The notes: generated by a model from the sequence alone, not told the origin. DNA of 64,000 nt from Thioalkalivibrio halophilus (GCF_001995255.1 NZ_MUZR01000004.1:29528-93527); one strand, 5' to 3'. Shown: positions 8,624-17,746, numbered from the stretch's first letter. Made by a program: numbers and translations.

Positions 8624-10030
8624 ATGGCGGAACAGCAGCCGATGTACGAAGCCCGTATCCCGATCCATCCGCGTTCGGTTAAAGGGCGGTTCCGCAACCT
8701 CAAGACCGGTATCCTGCTCGTCGCCTACAGCGTTTATTTCCTGCTTCCGTGGATCCGCTGGGAGCGTGAGTACGGCCCGAATCAGGCCATCCTCTTCGAT
8801 ATCCCGGGTCGCCAGTTCTTCCTGTTCGATCTCGTGGTGTATCCCCAGGATATCTTCTGGCTCGCCGGCTTCCTGATGCTCGCTGCCGTCACGCTCTTCT
8901 TCGTGACCGGTCTGGCCGGTCGCGTGTTCTGCGGCTATTTCTGTTTCCAGACGCTGTGGACCGACGTGTACATGTTCCTGGAGCGGAAGATCCAGGGTGA
9001 GCGGCCCGCGCGGATCCGGCTGTCGAAGCAGCCATGGAATGGCGAAAAGATCCTCAAATACACCGCGACGCACGCCTCGTGGCTGCTGGTTGCGTTTGCC
9101 ACCGGACTGGGGTTCGTCCTCTACTGGGGTGACGCGCCCACCATCGTGCAGCAGTTCTTCGTCGGCGAGGCCGTGTTTGCAGCCTATGTGACGGCGGGCA
9201 TCCTCACGGCCACCACCTACACGGCAGCGGGGCTGGCACGCGAACAGGTCTGCACCTTTATCTGCCCGTACGCGCGGTTCCAGAGCGTGATGTTCGACAA
9301 GGACACCATGATTGTGTCCTACGACGAAAACCGCGGCGAAGGTTCGGCAGGGCGGGCGAAGCCGGTCAAGGGGTTCCAGACGCGCGAGGAGCGCCAGGCG
9401 GCGGGTGTCGGCGACTGCATTGATTGCGGCTATTGCGTGCAGGTGTGTCCCACCGGGATCGACATCCGGGACGGACTCCAGTATCAGTGCATCCACTGCG
9501 CGCTGTGCGTGGATGCCTGCGACACGATCATGGACAAGCAGGGCTGGCCCCGCGGCCTGATCCGCTACACCTCCGAACGCGAGCTGGAAGGTGGCAAGAC
9601 GCACCCGATCCGGCTGAAGACCGTGGGTTACGGGGCGGTGATGCTGGTCATCCTGGGGGCCCTGGTGGCGAGCATCCTGGATCGTCCGCCGATGGATGCC
9701 AACGTGAATCAGGTGCGCCAGCCCCTCTACGTACAGATGTCGGACGGCCAGATCCAGAACTCCTACGAAATCCGCCTGAACAATACGAGTCAGGAAGTGC
9801 TCGACTTTGAACTGGGGATCGATGGCCTGGACGGTGCCACGCTGGATCTGGGGCAGGTGTCGGACATCCGCCTGGAGCCGGGCGAACGCCTGACGGTGCT
9901 GGCGCGAGTGCGCTACGATGTTCCGGCGGATGCCTCCGGATCCCGGATCCCGTTCGACTTCGTGATTACGGATCGTCAGGGTCGGATCGACCCCTACACC
10001 ATCGGCTCCCAGTTCAGCTACGCGCGCTGA
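8624..10030 (+). CDS. ccoG: cbb3 oxidase accessory protein CcoG (RdxA/FixG family)
   Basis: CcoG is a polyferredoxin-like membrane protein needed for copper handling in cbb3 assembly; it has been proposed to reduce Cu(II). The 468-aa protein has about five membrane segments. Two four-cysteine clusters follow: C265/C268/C271/C275 (CIDCGYCVQVCP) and C289/C292/C295/C299 (CIHCALCVDAC). A periplasmic Ig-like C-terminal domain (FixG_C) ends the protein. The ATG at 8624 sits 5 nt after GGGAGG; a TTG one codon earlier is only 2 nt away and is less likely. Confidence 0.96.
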   Translation: MAEQQPMYEARIPIHPRSVKGRFRNLKTGILLVAYSVYFLLPWIRWEREYGPNQAILFDIPGRQFFLFDLVVYPQDIFWLAGFLMLAAVTLFFVTGLAGRVFCGYFCFQTLWTDVYMFLERKIQGERPARIRLSKQPWNGEKILKYTATHASWLLVAFATGLGFVLYWGDAPTIVQQFFVGEAVFAAYVTAGILTATTYTAAGLAREQVCTFICPYARFQSVMFDKDTMIVSYDENRGEGSAGRAKPVKGFQTREERQAAGVGDCIDCGYCVQVCPTGIDIRDGLQYQCIHCALCVDACDTIMDKQGWPRGLIRYTSERELEGGKTHPIRLKTVGYGAVMLVILGALVASILDRPPMDANVNQVRQPLYVQMSDGQIQNSYEIRLNNTSQEVLDFELGIDGLDGATLDLGQVSDIRLEPGERLTVLARVRYDVPADASGSRIPFDFVITDRQGRIDPYTIGSQFSYAR

Positions 10031-10120
10031 CCGGAGGGCGGACCTCTACCCCGGCAAACGGATGTGCCGGGGTTCGCAAACACCGGACGCAACCCCGTCC
10101 CCGTGGACGTTGAAGGCATC

Positions 10121-10948
10121 ATGAGCAACCTGGTTATTACCCTTGGCCTGGGCAGTGCCGCCCTGGCGCTGCTGTTCTTCCTGATCTACCGCTTCACGCG
10201 CCTGCGCGCCTATCACGCGGCTGCGGTCGTGGTGGCGGTCATGCTGTTCGTGTTCATCCCGGCTTCCATCCTTACCTGGCAGGGGGCGGATGTCTTCGCC
10301 ATCCATCTGGCGCTGTACGTGATCGTGCCTTACGGGCTCGGGATCGTGTTCAGCCAGAAGGAGGCCGAGGCGGCCGCCGGCAAGGCCCACGTGGGGCGTC
10401 TGCACTGGGCGCCGATGGTGATCGTCGGGTTCTTCACCATCATTGCAACGGTTCAGGCCGTGCTGATTACCCTCGCGCACAATGGCATGCCGGACCGTTT
10501 CATCGGTACCCTGCTGCCCGAGCCGGACGCCCCCGTGGAGCGCGTGACCTCGGCGTTCCCGGGGCTGGTCGACGGCTTGGAGGATCGTGACCAGGCGCTG
10601 GCGGTGCATCGCATGAGCGAACTGGAGGAGCAGGCCTCGCGTGGCTGGGAGATCCGGCAGGGGTGGCTGGGAGAGCCCCGCAAGGGGGAGACCGAGACGC
10701 TGCGGGTCGAGGTCCGCGACGCCGAGGGCCGGCCGCTCGAAGGGGCAGAGGTCACGGGTACCTTCCTCTGGCTCGCCGACCATCGCAAGGATCAGCCCTT
10801 CGCCATGCGCGAACGGGGTGACGGATTCTACGAGGTCGACGTGGCACTTCCCGAGGCCGGGCGCTGGGATCTGCGCTTCTTCGTCGAACGCGACGGGGCG
10901 CAGGTCGAACAGCAGGCGAACACGCGCGTTCACGGTCACTCGGGCTGA
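10121..10948 (+). CDS. FixH family protein with an N-terminal multi-helix extension
   Basis: The C-terminal part (about residues 120-275) resembles FixH/CcoH, a small membrane protein needed for cbb3 assembly and found with the copper ATPase. Classical FixH is about 160 aa with one helix. This protein is 275 aa with four predicted helices (about 4-24, 30-51, 58-77 and 94-117), so about three helices are added before the usual FixH anchor. The soluble end (RVEVRDAEGRPLEGAEVTG and LPEAGRWDLRFFVERDG) is the YtkA/FixH-like beta domain. The ATG at 10121 follows GAAGG. It lies between ccoG and ccoI, as expected. Confidence 0.82.
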   Translation: MSNLVITLGLGSAALALLFFLIYRFTRLRAYHAAAVVVAVMLFVFIPASILTWQGADVFAIHLALYVIVPYGLGIVFSQKEAEAAAGKAHVGRLHWAPMVIVGFFTIIATVQAVLITLAHNGMPDRFIGTLLPEPDAPVERVTSAFPGLVDGLEDRDQALAVHRMSELEEQASRGWEIRQGWLGEPRKGETETLRVEVRDAEGRPLEGAEVTGTFLWLADHRKDQPFAMRERGDGFYEVDVALPEAGRWDLRFFVERDGAQVEQQANTRVHGHSG

Positions 10949-10987
10949 CGGCGCGGGTCCCGATGAGGCCATGCGTCTGACCCTGTC

Positions 10988-13477
10988 GTGAGCCAGCATG
11001 CGGTGAACGAACCGGCGCTGTCGGATGCGGCGCCGGAGGAGCACTGTTTTCACTGCGGTCTCGAGGTGCCCCCCGGTGCCGACTACCCGGTGGAGTTCGA
11101 GGGCGCCTGTCGCCCCACCTGCTGCCCCGGCTGCCAGGCCGTTGCCGGCGCGATCATCGAGCGCGGCCTGGGGTCGTATTATCATCATCGCACCGCGGCG
11201 CCGGCCGCATCGGGCGACAGCATCGTCCCCGACGAGCTGCGCGAACTCGAACTGTTTGACGCCCCGGCGGTTCAGCGCCAGTTCGTGACGGCCCGCGAGG
11301 CCACCTCCGGTGAACGTCGCGAGGCATCGTTGATCCTCGAGGGCATCACCTGTGCGGCCTGCGTCTGGCTGAACGAGCGCCACGTCCAGGCACTGGACGG
11401 CGTCGAGGAATTCCGCGTCAATTACTCCACGCATCGGGCCCGGGTGACCTGGGACCCCGGGCGTCTGGCGTTGTCCGATATCCTGCGTGCGATCCGGGAC
11501 ATCGGTTATCGCGCCCATCCCTACGACCCCGGCACGCGCGAACAGGCGCTGGCCCGTGAGCGCGGGCTCGCCCTGCGTCGCCTGGGGGTTGCTGCCCTCG
11601 GCATGATGCAGGTGATGATGCTCGCCGTGGCCCTGTGGCTGGGGGAGGGGGATCCGCAGCACGAGTCGATCATCGATTTCATGCGCCTGGTGGCCGCGAT
11701 CTTCGCCACACCGGTGGTGCTGTACTCCGCGATTCCGTTCTATCAGAGCGCGTGGCGGGACCTGCGGCACCGACAACTGGGTATGGACGTACCGGTCAGC
11801 ATCGCGATCATCGCGACCTACCTGGCCAGCGTGTGGGCGGTGTTCTCCGGCACCGGCGAGCATGTCTATTTCGAGTCGGTGGTGATGTTCGTCTTTTTCC
11901 TGCTGACCTCGCGTTACCTCGAGCTGATGGCGCGCCAGCATGCGAGCGAAGCGGTGGATCGCATGGACCGTCTGGTCCCGGCGATCGCACGCCGGGTCAC
12001 CGACAATGGCGAAACCGAGTCGGTGCCCGTGGCGGAGCTCGAGCCCGGCGATCGGGTGCAGGTACGCCCGGGTGAATCCGTGCCTGCGGATGGCGTGGTG
12101 GTGGACGGGCGGTCGACGGTGAACCGGGCCCTGCTGACCGGGGAACCCGAGCCGCGCCCGGCCAGTGCCGGTACCGACGTGGTCGGAGGCACGGTGAACG
12201 TCGAGAGCCCGCTGGTGGTGGAGGTCCGCCGGGTCGGAGCGGAGACCACCCTGGCGGCGATCCAGCGGCTGCTGGATCGCGCGCAGACCGAAAAGCCCCG
12301 GGTCGCGCGCATGGCCGAGGCGGGTACCGGCTGGTTCGTCGCCGCGGTGCTGGTGCTCACGCTGCTGGCCGGGCTTGTCTGGTATTTCCTGATCGACCCG
12401 GCCCGGGCCCTGTGGGTGATGGTCGCCATGCTGGTCGCGACCTGCCCGTGTGCCCTCGCCCTGGCGACGCCGGTGGCGCTCACCGCGACCACGGGGACGC
12501 TGACGCGCGACGGCGTTCTGCTGACCCGGGGCTTTGCGCTGGAGGTCCTGCCACGCGTCACCACCGTGTGTCTGGACAAGACGGGCACGCTCACCGACGG
12601 CCGGCCCCGGCGGGTGGCTACCGAGGTCCATGACCCGGCATTCGATCCCGAGCGCGCGCTGGCGTGGGCCGCGGCCCTGGAGCGGCATTCCGAACACCCG
12701 CTGGCGCGCGCGCTGGTCGCCGAGGCGGGCGGGCAGCCGGTCGCGGCCGGGGTCGAAAATCACCCCGGCGAAGGCCTGACCGGCACGATCGACGGGCATC
12801 ACGTCGCCGTCGGCGGAGCGTCACTGATGCCCGCCGCACCGCCGACCGGTCCGAACACCACGCCCGACCCCCTGGCCTCACCGGTGTGGCTGGCGGTGGA
12901 TGGGCGAGTGGTGGCGACCTTCTGGCTTGCCGACACCCCGCGCGCCGAGGCCGCGGCCTCGGTGCGGGCCCTGCAGGAGCGTGGCCTGCGGGTCATTCTG
13001 CTGACCGGCGACCGGCCCGAGGCGGCGGCGAGGTTCGCCGAGCGGCTCGGGATCACGGAAGCCCACGGCGGCCTGTCGCCGGACGACAAGCTGGCCCATG
13101 TGCGCGAACGTCAGGCACGTGGCGAGTGCGTGCTGATGGCGGGCGAGGGGGTCAACGATGCCCCCGTGCTGGCCGGGGCCGACGTATCCCTGGCCATGGG
13201 TGGCGGCAGCAGCCTGGCGCGCACCCGCGCGGACCTGGTGCTGCTGTCGGATCGCCTCGACCGCCTGCCGGGCGTGTTCGAGCGGGCCGGGGCGACGCGG
13301 CACGTGATTCGGCAGAACATCATCTGGGCCATCGGCTACAACGTCGTGGCCCTGCCCGTGGCCGCCTCGGGCATCCTGACTCCGTGGCTGGCCGCGCTGG
13401 GGATGTCGCTCAGTTCGCTGCTGGTGGTGGGCAACGCCCTGCGCCTGCGGCCGCCGCGCCCGCGTGACTCGACCTGA
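10988..13477 (+). CDS. ccoI: Copper-translocating P-type ATPase CcoI (FixI type)
   Basis: CcoI exports copper across the inner membrane for the CuB site of cbb3 oxidase. The 829-aa protein starts at a GTG. In order it has a FixI-type N-terminal metal domain (CFHC at 20-23, CCPGC at 45-49), an HMA domain with CAAC (122-125), the transmembrane CPC motif (486-488), the phosphorylation site D530 in DKTGTLT, and a C-terminal hinge. The hinge motif reads GEGVND (E720) where P-type ATPases normally have GDGxND; the codon is GAG (see findings). All other catalytic motifs, including TGEP and TGDRPEAA, look intact. Confidence 0.95.
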   Translation: MSQHAVNEPALSDAAPEEHCFHCGLEVPPGADYPVEFEGACRPTCCPGCQAVAGAIIERGLGSYYHHRTAAPAASGDSIVPDELRELELFDAPAVQRQFVTAREATSGERREASLILEGITCAACVWLNERHVQALDGVEEFRVNYSTHRARVTWDPGRLALSDILRAIRDIGYRAHPYDPGTREQALARERGLALRRLGVAALGMMQVMMLAVALWLGEGDPQHESIIDFMRLVAAIFATPVVLYSAIPFYQSAWRDLRHRQLGMDVPVSIAIIATYLASVWAVFSGTGEHVYFESVVMFVFFLLTSRYLELMARQHASEAVDRMDRLVPAIARRVTDNGETESVPVAELEPGDRVQVRPGESVPADGVVVDGRSTVNRALLTGEPEPRPASAGTDVVGGTVNVESPLVVEVRRVGAETTLAAIQRLLDRAQTEKPRVARMAEAGTGWFVAAVLVLTLLAGLVWYFLIDPARALWVMVAMLVATCPCALALATPVALTATTGTLTRDGVLLTRGFALEVLPRVTTVCLDKTGTLTDGRPRRVATEVHDPAFDPERALAWAAALERHSEHPLARALVAEAGGQPVAAGVENHPGEGLTGTIDGHHVAVGGASLMPAAPPTGPNTTPDPLASPVWLAVDGRVVATFWLADTPRAEAAASVRALQERGLRVILLTGDRPEAAARFAERLGITEAHGGLSPDDKLAHVRERQARGECVLMAGEGVNDAPVLAGADVSLAMGGGSSLARTRADLVLLSDRLDRLPGVFERAGATRHVIRQNIIWAIGYNVVALPVAASGILTPWLAALGMSLSSLLVVGNALRLRPPRPRDST

Positions 13478-13496
13478 ACGGTGCCCGCGCGGGGTT

Positions 13497-13530
13497 TTGA
13501 CGCCCGCGGCTGCCTCCGTACACTGGAGGC
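13497..13530 (+). promoter_or_regulatory. Candidate promoter and ribosome-site hairpin before ccoS
   Basis: TTGACG (13497-13502), a 16-nt spacer and TACACT (13519-13524) resemble a sigma70 promoter whose start would fall at or near the ccoS ATG. The same bases can form GCCTCC/GGAGGC (13512-13517 and 13525-13530), which would pair the GGAGG ribosome site in a read-through transcript from ccoI. The two roles are alternatives and both are inferred. Confidence 0.35.
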
Positions 13531-13806
13531 ATGAACATCCTGTACCTGCTCATTCCGCTGGCCATGCTGTTCGCCCTGGTGGTCGGACTGCTGTTGCTGT
13601 GGGCGATCCGCTCCGGACAGTACGATGACCTCGAGGGGCCGGCCCACCGTATCCTGATGGACGACGATGACCCCAGGATTCCCACGCAGCCTCCGGCCAG
13701 CGGGTCCGGCGGGCGCGGGGCGGCGAAGGAGCGGCGTGAGGACGACGGGCAGGCCCCGACCTCCCGGCGCCCGGAGGAGGCCGGTTCGGACACGCGCGAC
13801 GGTTGA
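13531..13806 (+). CDS. ccoS: cbb3-type cytochrome oxidase assembly protein CcoS
   Basis: CcoS is a small membrane protein required for cofactor insertion into cbb3 oxidase. The 91-aa protein has one N-terminal helix (about residues 3-26) and the family signature IRSGQYDDLEGPAHRILMDDD directly after it. The rest is a low-complexity, charged tail that is longer than in short CcoS proteins. It follows ccoI by 53 bp and starts directly after GGAGGC. Confidence 0.93.
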   Translation: MNILYLLIPLAMLFALVVGLLLLWAIRSGQYDDLEGPAHRILMDDDDPRIPTQPPASGSGGRGAAKERREDDGQAPTSRRPEEAGSDTRDG

Positions 13807-13876
13807 CCCCCTTGCGCCCCTCGCCGAAACGTCTTAATCTTGCCCACGAAAACGTAATGGATCTTGAGGTGGCGTC

Positions 13877-13978
13877 ATGGGTGGCTGGTTTACCTTCGAA
13901 AACTTCCCGCTGACCCTCACGGCTGTCCTGGTCGTCTGGTCGTGGTTCAGCTTTTTCTCGGTGATCCTCTTCGGCTGA
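13877..13978 (+). CDS. Predicted 33-aa single-helix membrane protein at the end of the cbb3 cluster
   Basis: A 34-codon frame opens at ATG 13877 behind a good ribosome site (TGAGGTGG at 13865-13872, 4-nt spacing) and closes 22 bp before a strong terminator. It starts MGGWFTFENFP and continues as one hydrophobic helix rich in Trp, Phe, Val and Leu, ending VILFG. Position after ccoS, ribosome site and terminator all suggest a real gene, plausibly a small subunit or assembly factor of the oxidase comparable in size to CcoM/CcoQ. I do not recognise the sequence. Confidence 0.6.
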   Translation: MGGWFTFENFPLTLTAVLVVWSWFSFFSVILFG

Positions 13979-14000
13979 GGGGCTACCGAAAGACCGCTAA

Positions 14001-14042
14001 CGAAAAAGCCCCCGGCGACGCGAATCGCCGGGGGCTTTTTCG
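14001..14042. terminator. Bidirectional intrinsic terminator between the cbb3 cluster and rpoH
   Basis: The palindrome has 18 perfect base pairs: CGAAAAAGCCCCCGGCGA at 14001-14018 and its complement at 14025-14042, around a 6-nt loop. The stem is GC-rich with A5/T5 flanks, so it reads as a hairpin plus T tract on both strands. It can end transcription of the 33-aa gene on plus and of rpoH on minus. Confidence 0.92.
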
Positions 14043-14077
14043 ATCACGGCCCCTGCGAAAGGGCGCGGATCCGAGAC

Positions 14078-14947
<870 letters not shown>

Positions 14948-14982
14948 GGATTTGCATCCCTCCCTTCGTAACAGCTTCAACT

Positions 14983-15009
14983 TTAGCACTCAAACCATTC
15001 GAGTGCTAA
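14983..15009 (-). promoter_or_regulatory. CIRCE operator (HrcA site) upstream of rpoH
   Basis: TTAGCACTC (14983-14991), nine bases, then GAGTGCTAA (15001-15009) is an exact match to the CIRCE consensus TTAGCACTC-N9-GAGTGCTAA bound by the HrcA repressor. It lies 36-62 nt upstream of the rpoH ATG and just downstream of the predicted transcription start, where CIRCE is commonly placed in groE and dnaK operons. hrcA itself is not in the window. Confidence 0.93.
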
Positions 15010-15028
15010 ACCCTCCGGGAGTTCCGCA

Positions 15029-15055
15029 ATATGGGGTGTGCACCGCCGATTTCAA
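15029..15055 (-). promoter_or_regulatory. Sigma32-type promoter of rpoH
   Basis: On the minus strand TTGAAA (15055-15050), 13 nt, then CCCCATAT (15036-15029) matches the sigma32 consensus (cTTGAAA, 13-14 nt, CCCCATnT) in both boxes and in spacing; the E. coli dnaK P1 spacer is also 13. The start would fall near 15022, giving a leader of about 75 nt that contains the CIRCE element. The promoter is in the gap after the ftsX stop at 15076. Confidence 0.8.
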
Positions 15056-15075
15056 CCCGGGGTCGGTCACGGGGA

Positions 15076-16005
15076 TCACGGGGCATCCCGCAGGGCGTGT
15101 CCGCTGCCCAGACGTGCGCCCGCCCAGCCGAGGATAACCGCCGCCATGACCACGCCCAACGCAACCTCGGGGCCCGGTAAACGCAGGGCATAGTCGATAT
15201 CGAAGGCCCCGGCGGCCGTCTCCAGCGGCTCGCGCGCCAGCCAGGTGCCGAGGTAGAGCAGGAGCACGGCGAACAGCCCCCCGCCCAGCCCGCCATAGAC
15301 GCCCCCATAGAGCGACGGACGGCGCAGGAAGCGGTGGGTTGCGCCACTGATCCGCGCGATGGTGATCTCCTCGCGCCGCTCGCGCAGTTCGGACGCGCTG
15401 GCCAGGGCCAGCACCAGCAGGGCACCCAGGCCCAGCAGGCCGGCGACGATCGTGAGGACCCGCGTACCGAGTTGGTACAGAGCGTTGAGTTGGCGCACCC
15501 ACTCGTCATCACTGACCAGCGTGGCGTCGGGGAGGCGCTCGGCCAGGGTCGCCTCCAGCCGTACGACGGTCTCGGGGTCGCTGCGGGCCGGCACCACGTC
15601 CAGGGTGTCCGGCAGGGGGTTGCCGTCCATCCAGTCGAGCAGGGCCGGATCGGCCAGGTCGGCGCGATAGTCCTCGAGGGCGCGTTCGGCCGGGACGGCC
15701 GTCACGCGGCCGACATCCGCGAGCCGCTCCAGCTCCCGCGCGTGCTCCTGCAGTGCGCCGGATTCGCCGGCTTCCAGATAGACCGCGATGCGCGGTTCAT
15801 GGTCGACGTGCGCGGAGAGTGCCCGCGCATTGTCCAGCAGGACCCACAGGAATGCGGGAAGCGCCAGGATGAACCCCAGCACCGCGATGCTGATCAGGGA
15901 CATGATCGGGGCCTGCAGCCGCCGTGCGAGGCTGCGCCGGGCGGCGTCCGCGTGGGCCTCGCGCCAGGCGCCCAGGCGGTCGCGCAGGGCCCGGGCGCGG
16001 TTCAT
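15076..16005 (-). CDS. ftsX: Cell division protein FtsX
   Basis: FtsX is the permease-like partner of FtsE; the pair activates periplasmic murein hydrolases through EnvC during septation. The 309-aa protein has a cytoplasmic N terminus, a first helix (about residues 36-58), a periplasmic domain, and three further helices near the C terminus, including the FtsX/MacB-like VLTIVAGLLGLGALLVLALASASELRERREEI region in two pieces. It overlaps ftsE by 4 bp and belongs to the ftsY-ftsE-ftsX-rpoH cluster. Confidence 0.95.
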   Translation of the reverse strand: MNRARALRDRLGAWREAHADAARRSLARRLQAPIMSLISIAVLGFILALPAFLWVLLDNARALSAHVDHEPRIAVYLEAGESGALQEHARELERLADVGRVTAVPAERALEDYRADLADPALLDWMDGNPLPDTLDVVPARSDPETVVRLEATLAERLPDATLVSDDEWVRQLNALYQLGTRVLTIVAGLLGLGALLVLALASASELRERREEITIARISGATHRFLRRPSLYGGVYGGLGGGLFAVLLLYLGTWLAREPLETAAGAFDIDYALRLPGPEVALGVVMAAVILGWAGARLGSGHALRDAP

Positions 16006-16679
16006 GCGCCGGCCTCCTGGCGTGCGCGGGCCTCGATGCGCCCGTCCTCCAGATGCAGCACCGGATGCGGCATGCGTTCCACCAGCTCCTGGTCGTGCGA
16101 GGCCACCAGCGCGGTCATGCCGATCCGGTTGAAATCGGCGAACAGGGCCAGGATCTCGCGGGACAGTGCCGGGTCGAGGTTGCCGGTGGGCTCGTCCGCC
16201 AGCAGCAGGGACGGGCGATGGACGATCGCGCGGGCGATCCCGACCCGCTGCTGTTCCCCGGCCGACAGGGTCTGCGGCCGTGCCCCCTCGCGCTGCAGCA
16301 GGCCCACCTTGTCCAGCGCCGCGCGCACCCGGCGGCGGATCTCGGGCCGCCGGTACCCCATGATCTCCAGCGGCAGGGCGATGTTGTCGTACACCGGGCG
16401 GTCATACAGCAGGCGGTGATCCTGGAATACCAGTCCGATGCTGCGGCGAAACTGCGGGATGTCGCGCGCGGAGAGCTGATCGAGATCAAAGCCGTTGACC
16501 CGCAGGCGGCCACGGGTCGGACGTTCCAGCCCGGCAATCAGGCGCAGAAGCGTACTCTTGCCCGCACCGGACGGGCCGGTGATGAACGCCATCACCCCGG
16601 GGTCGATCTTCAGGCTGACCTGACTGAGGGCCTCGGAGTGGGAGCCGAACCGCTTGGTGACGCGCTGCAGAAAGATCAT
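16002..16679 (-). CDS. ftsE: Cell division ATP-binding protein FtsE
   Basis: FtsE is the ABC ATPase of the FtsEX divisome complex. The 225-aa protein (E. coli 222) has Walker A GPSGAGKST (about residues 36-44), the signature LSAGEQQRVGIARA, Walker B LLLADEPTGNLD and the switch His in SHD. The ATG at 16679 starts MIFLQRVTKRFG, the usual N terminus. It starts 7 bp after the ftsY stop and overlaps ftsX by 4 bp. Confidence 0.97.
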   Translation of the reverse strand: MIFLQRVTKRFGSHSEALSQVSLKIDPGVMAFITGPSGAGKSTLLRLIAGLERPTRGRLRVNGFDLDQLSARDIPQFRRSIGLVFQDHRLLYDRPVYDNIALPLEIMGYRRPEIRRRVRAALDKVGLLQREGARPQTLSAGEQQRVGIARAIVHRPSLLLADEPTGNLDPALSREILALFADFNRIGMTALVASHDQELVERMPHPVLHLEDGRIEARARQEAGA

Positions 16680-16686
16680 CGGCGGG

Positions 16687-17691
16687 TCAGTCGTCGTCCC
16701 GGCCGAGCAGGGCCCGTACGAAGCGGCGGGCGTCGAAGGGCTGCAGGTCCTCGGGCTTCTCGCCCACGCCAATGAAACGTACCGGCACGCCCAGCTGTTC
16801 CGCCAGGGCGAAGATCATCCCGCCCTTGGCAGTGCCGTCCAGCTTGGTGACGACGATGCCGGTCAGGCCCAGCGCCTCGTGGAACTGCTGCGCCTGGCTC
16901 AGGGCGTTCTGCCCGGTGCCGCCGTCCACCACCAGCAGAACCTCGTCCGGGGCCTGCGCGTCCAGCCGGCCCATCACCCGCTTGACCTTGCGCACCTCGT
17001 CCATGAGGTTGGTCTGGGTGTGCAGGCGCCCGGCGGTGTCGGCGATCATCACGTCGATACCGCGCGAGGTGGCGGCCTGCAGGCCGTCGTAGACGACCGA
17101 CGCGGAGTCGGCGCCGGTGCCCTGGGCGATCACCGGCACCTCGTTGCGTTCGCCCCACTTCTGCAGCTGTTCCACCGCCGCGGCGCGGAAGGTGTCGCCG
17201 GCGGCCAGCATCACGGAGAAGTCGTCGGCGCGGAAGTGATGGGCCAGCTTGCCGATGGTGGTGGTCTTGCCGGCCCCGTTGATGCCCACCACCAGGATCG
17301 AGAACGGCCGACCCGGCTCCTCGGGCAGGGTCAGCGGTTCGGAGACCGGTTCCAGCACCTCGATCATCGCGTTTTCCAGCGCGTCCATCAGCGCCTCGGC
17401 GTTATCGAGCTCGCGCCGCTTCACCTCGCCGGTGATTCGGTCCATGATCTTCTGCGTGGCTTCCAGGCCGACGTCCGCCATCAGCAGGCGCTCTTCCAGC
17501 TCCTCGAAGAGTTCGTCGTCGATGCGCCGGCGGAACAGGCTGCCGAGATCGGCGTTGAGCACCTGGCCGGTTTTGGACAGGCCCTGGCGCAGGCGCTGGA
17601 ACCACCCGCCGCGCGCCGGTTTTTCCTCGGCGGCCGGCGTGGCGTCGTTCGCGGAGTCTTCGGACTTTTTCTTTTTGCGGAAACCGAACAT
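16687..17691 (-). CDS. ftsY: Signal recognition particle receptor FtsY
   Basis: FtsY is the SRP receptor GTPase that targets ribosome-nascent chain complexes to the membrane. The 334-aa protein begins MFGFRKKKK and has a short acidic A region, so it is much shorter than E. coli FtsY (497 aa) but normal for many gammaproteobacteria. The NG domain follows: GINGAGKTTTIGKLA (G1), DTFRAAAVEQL, DTAGRLH (G3) and TKLDGTAKGG (G4). The N-terminal Phe and basic residues fit the membrane-binding motif. Confidence 0.96.
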   Translation of the reverse strand: MFGFRKKKKSEDSANDATPAAEEKPARGGWFQRLRQGLSKTGQVLNADLGSLFRRRIDDELFEELEERLLMADVGLEATQKIMDRITGEVKRRELDNAEALMDALENAMIEVLEPVSEPLTLPEEPGRPFSILVVGINGAGKTTTIGKLAHHFRADDFSVMLAAGDTFRAAAVEQLQKWGERNEVPVIAQGTGADSASVVYDGLQAATSRGIDVMIADTAGRLHTQTNLMDEVRKVKRVMGRLDAQAPDEVLLVVDGGTGQNALSQAQQFHEALGLTGIVVTKLDGTAKGGMIFALAEQLGVPVRFIGVGEKPEDLQPFDARRFVRALLGRDDD

Positions 17692-17746
17692 GCCGGGAGA
17701 GGTCTGTTGAGAGATGCACAATCCTAGCACGAGGCAGGAGCGCGAA

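Noticed and set aside
10046..12802. A 918-codon minus-strand frame opposite fixH and ccoI
   Set aside because: Antisense shadow of two well-supported genes, without domain motifs.
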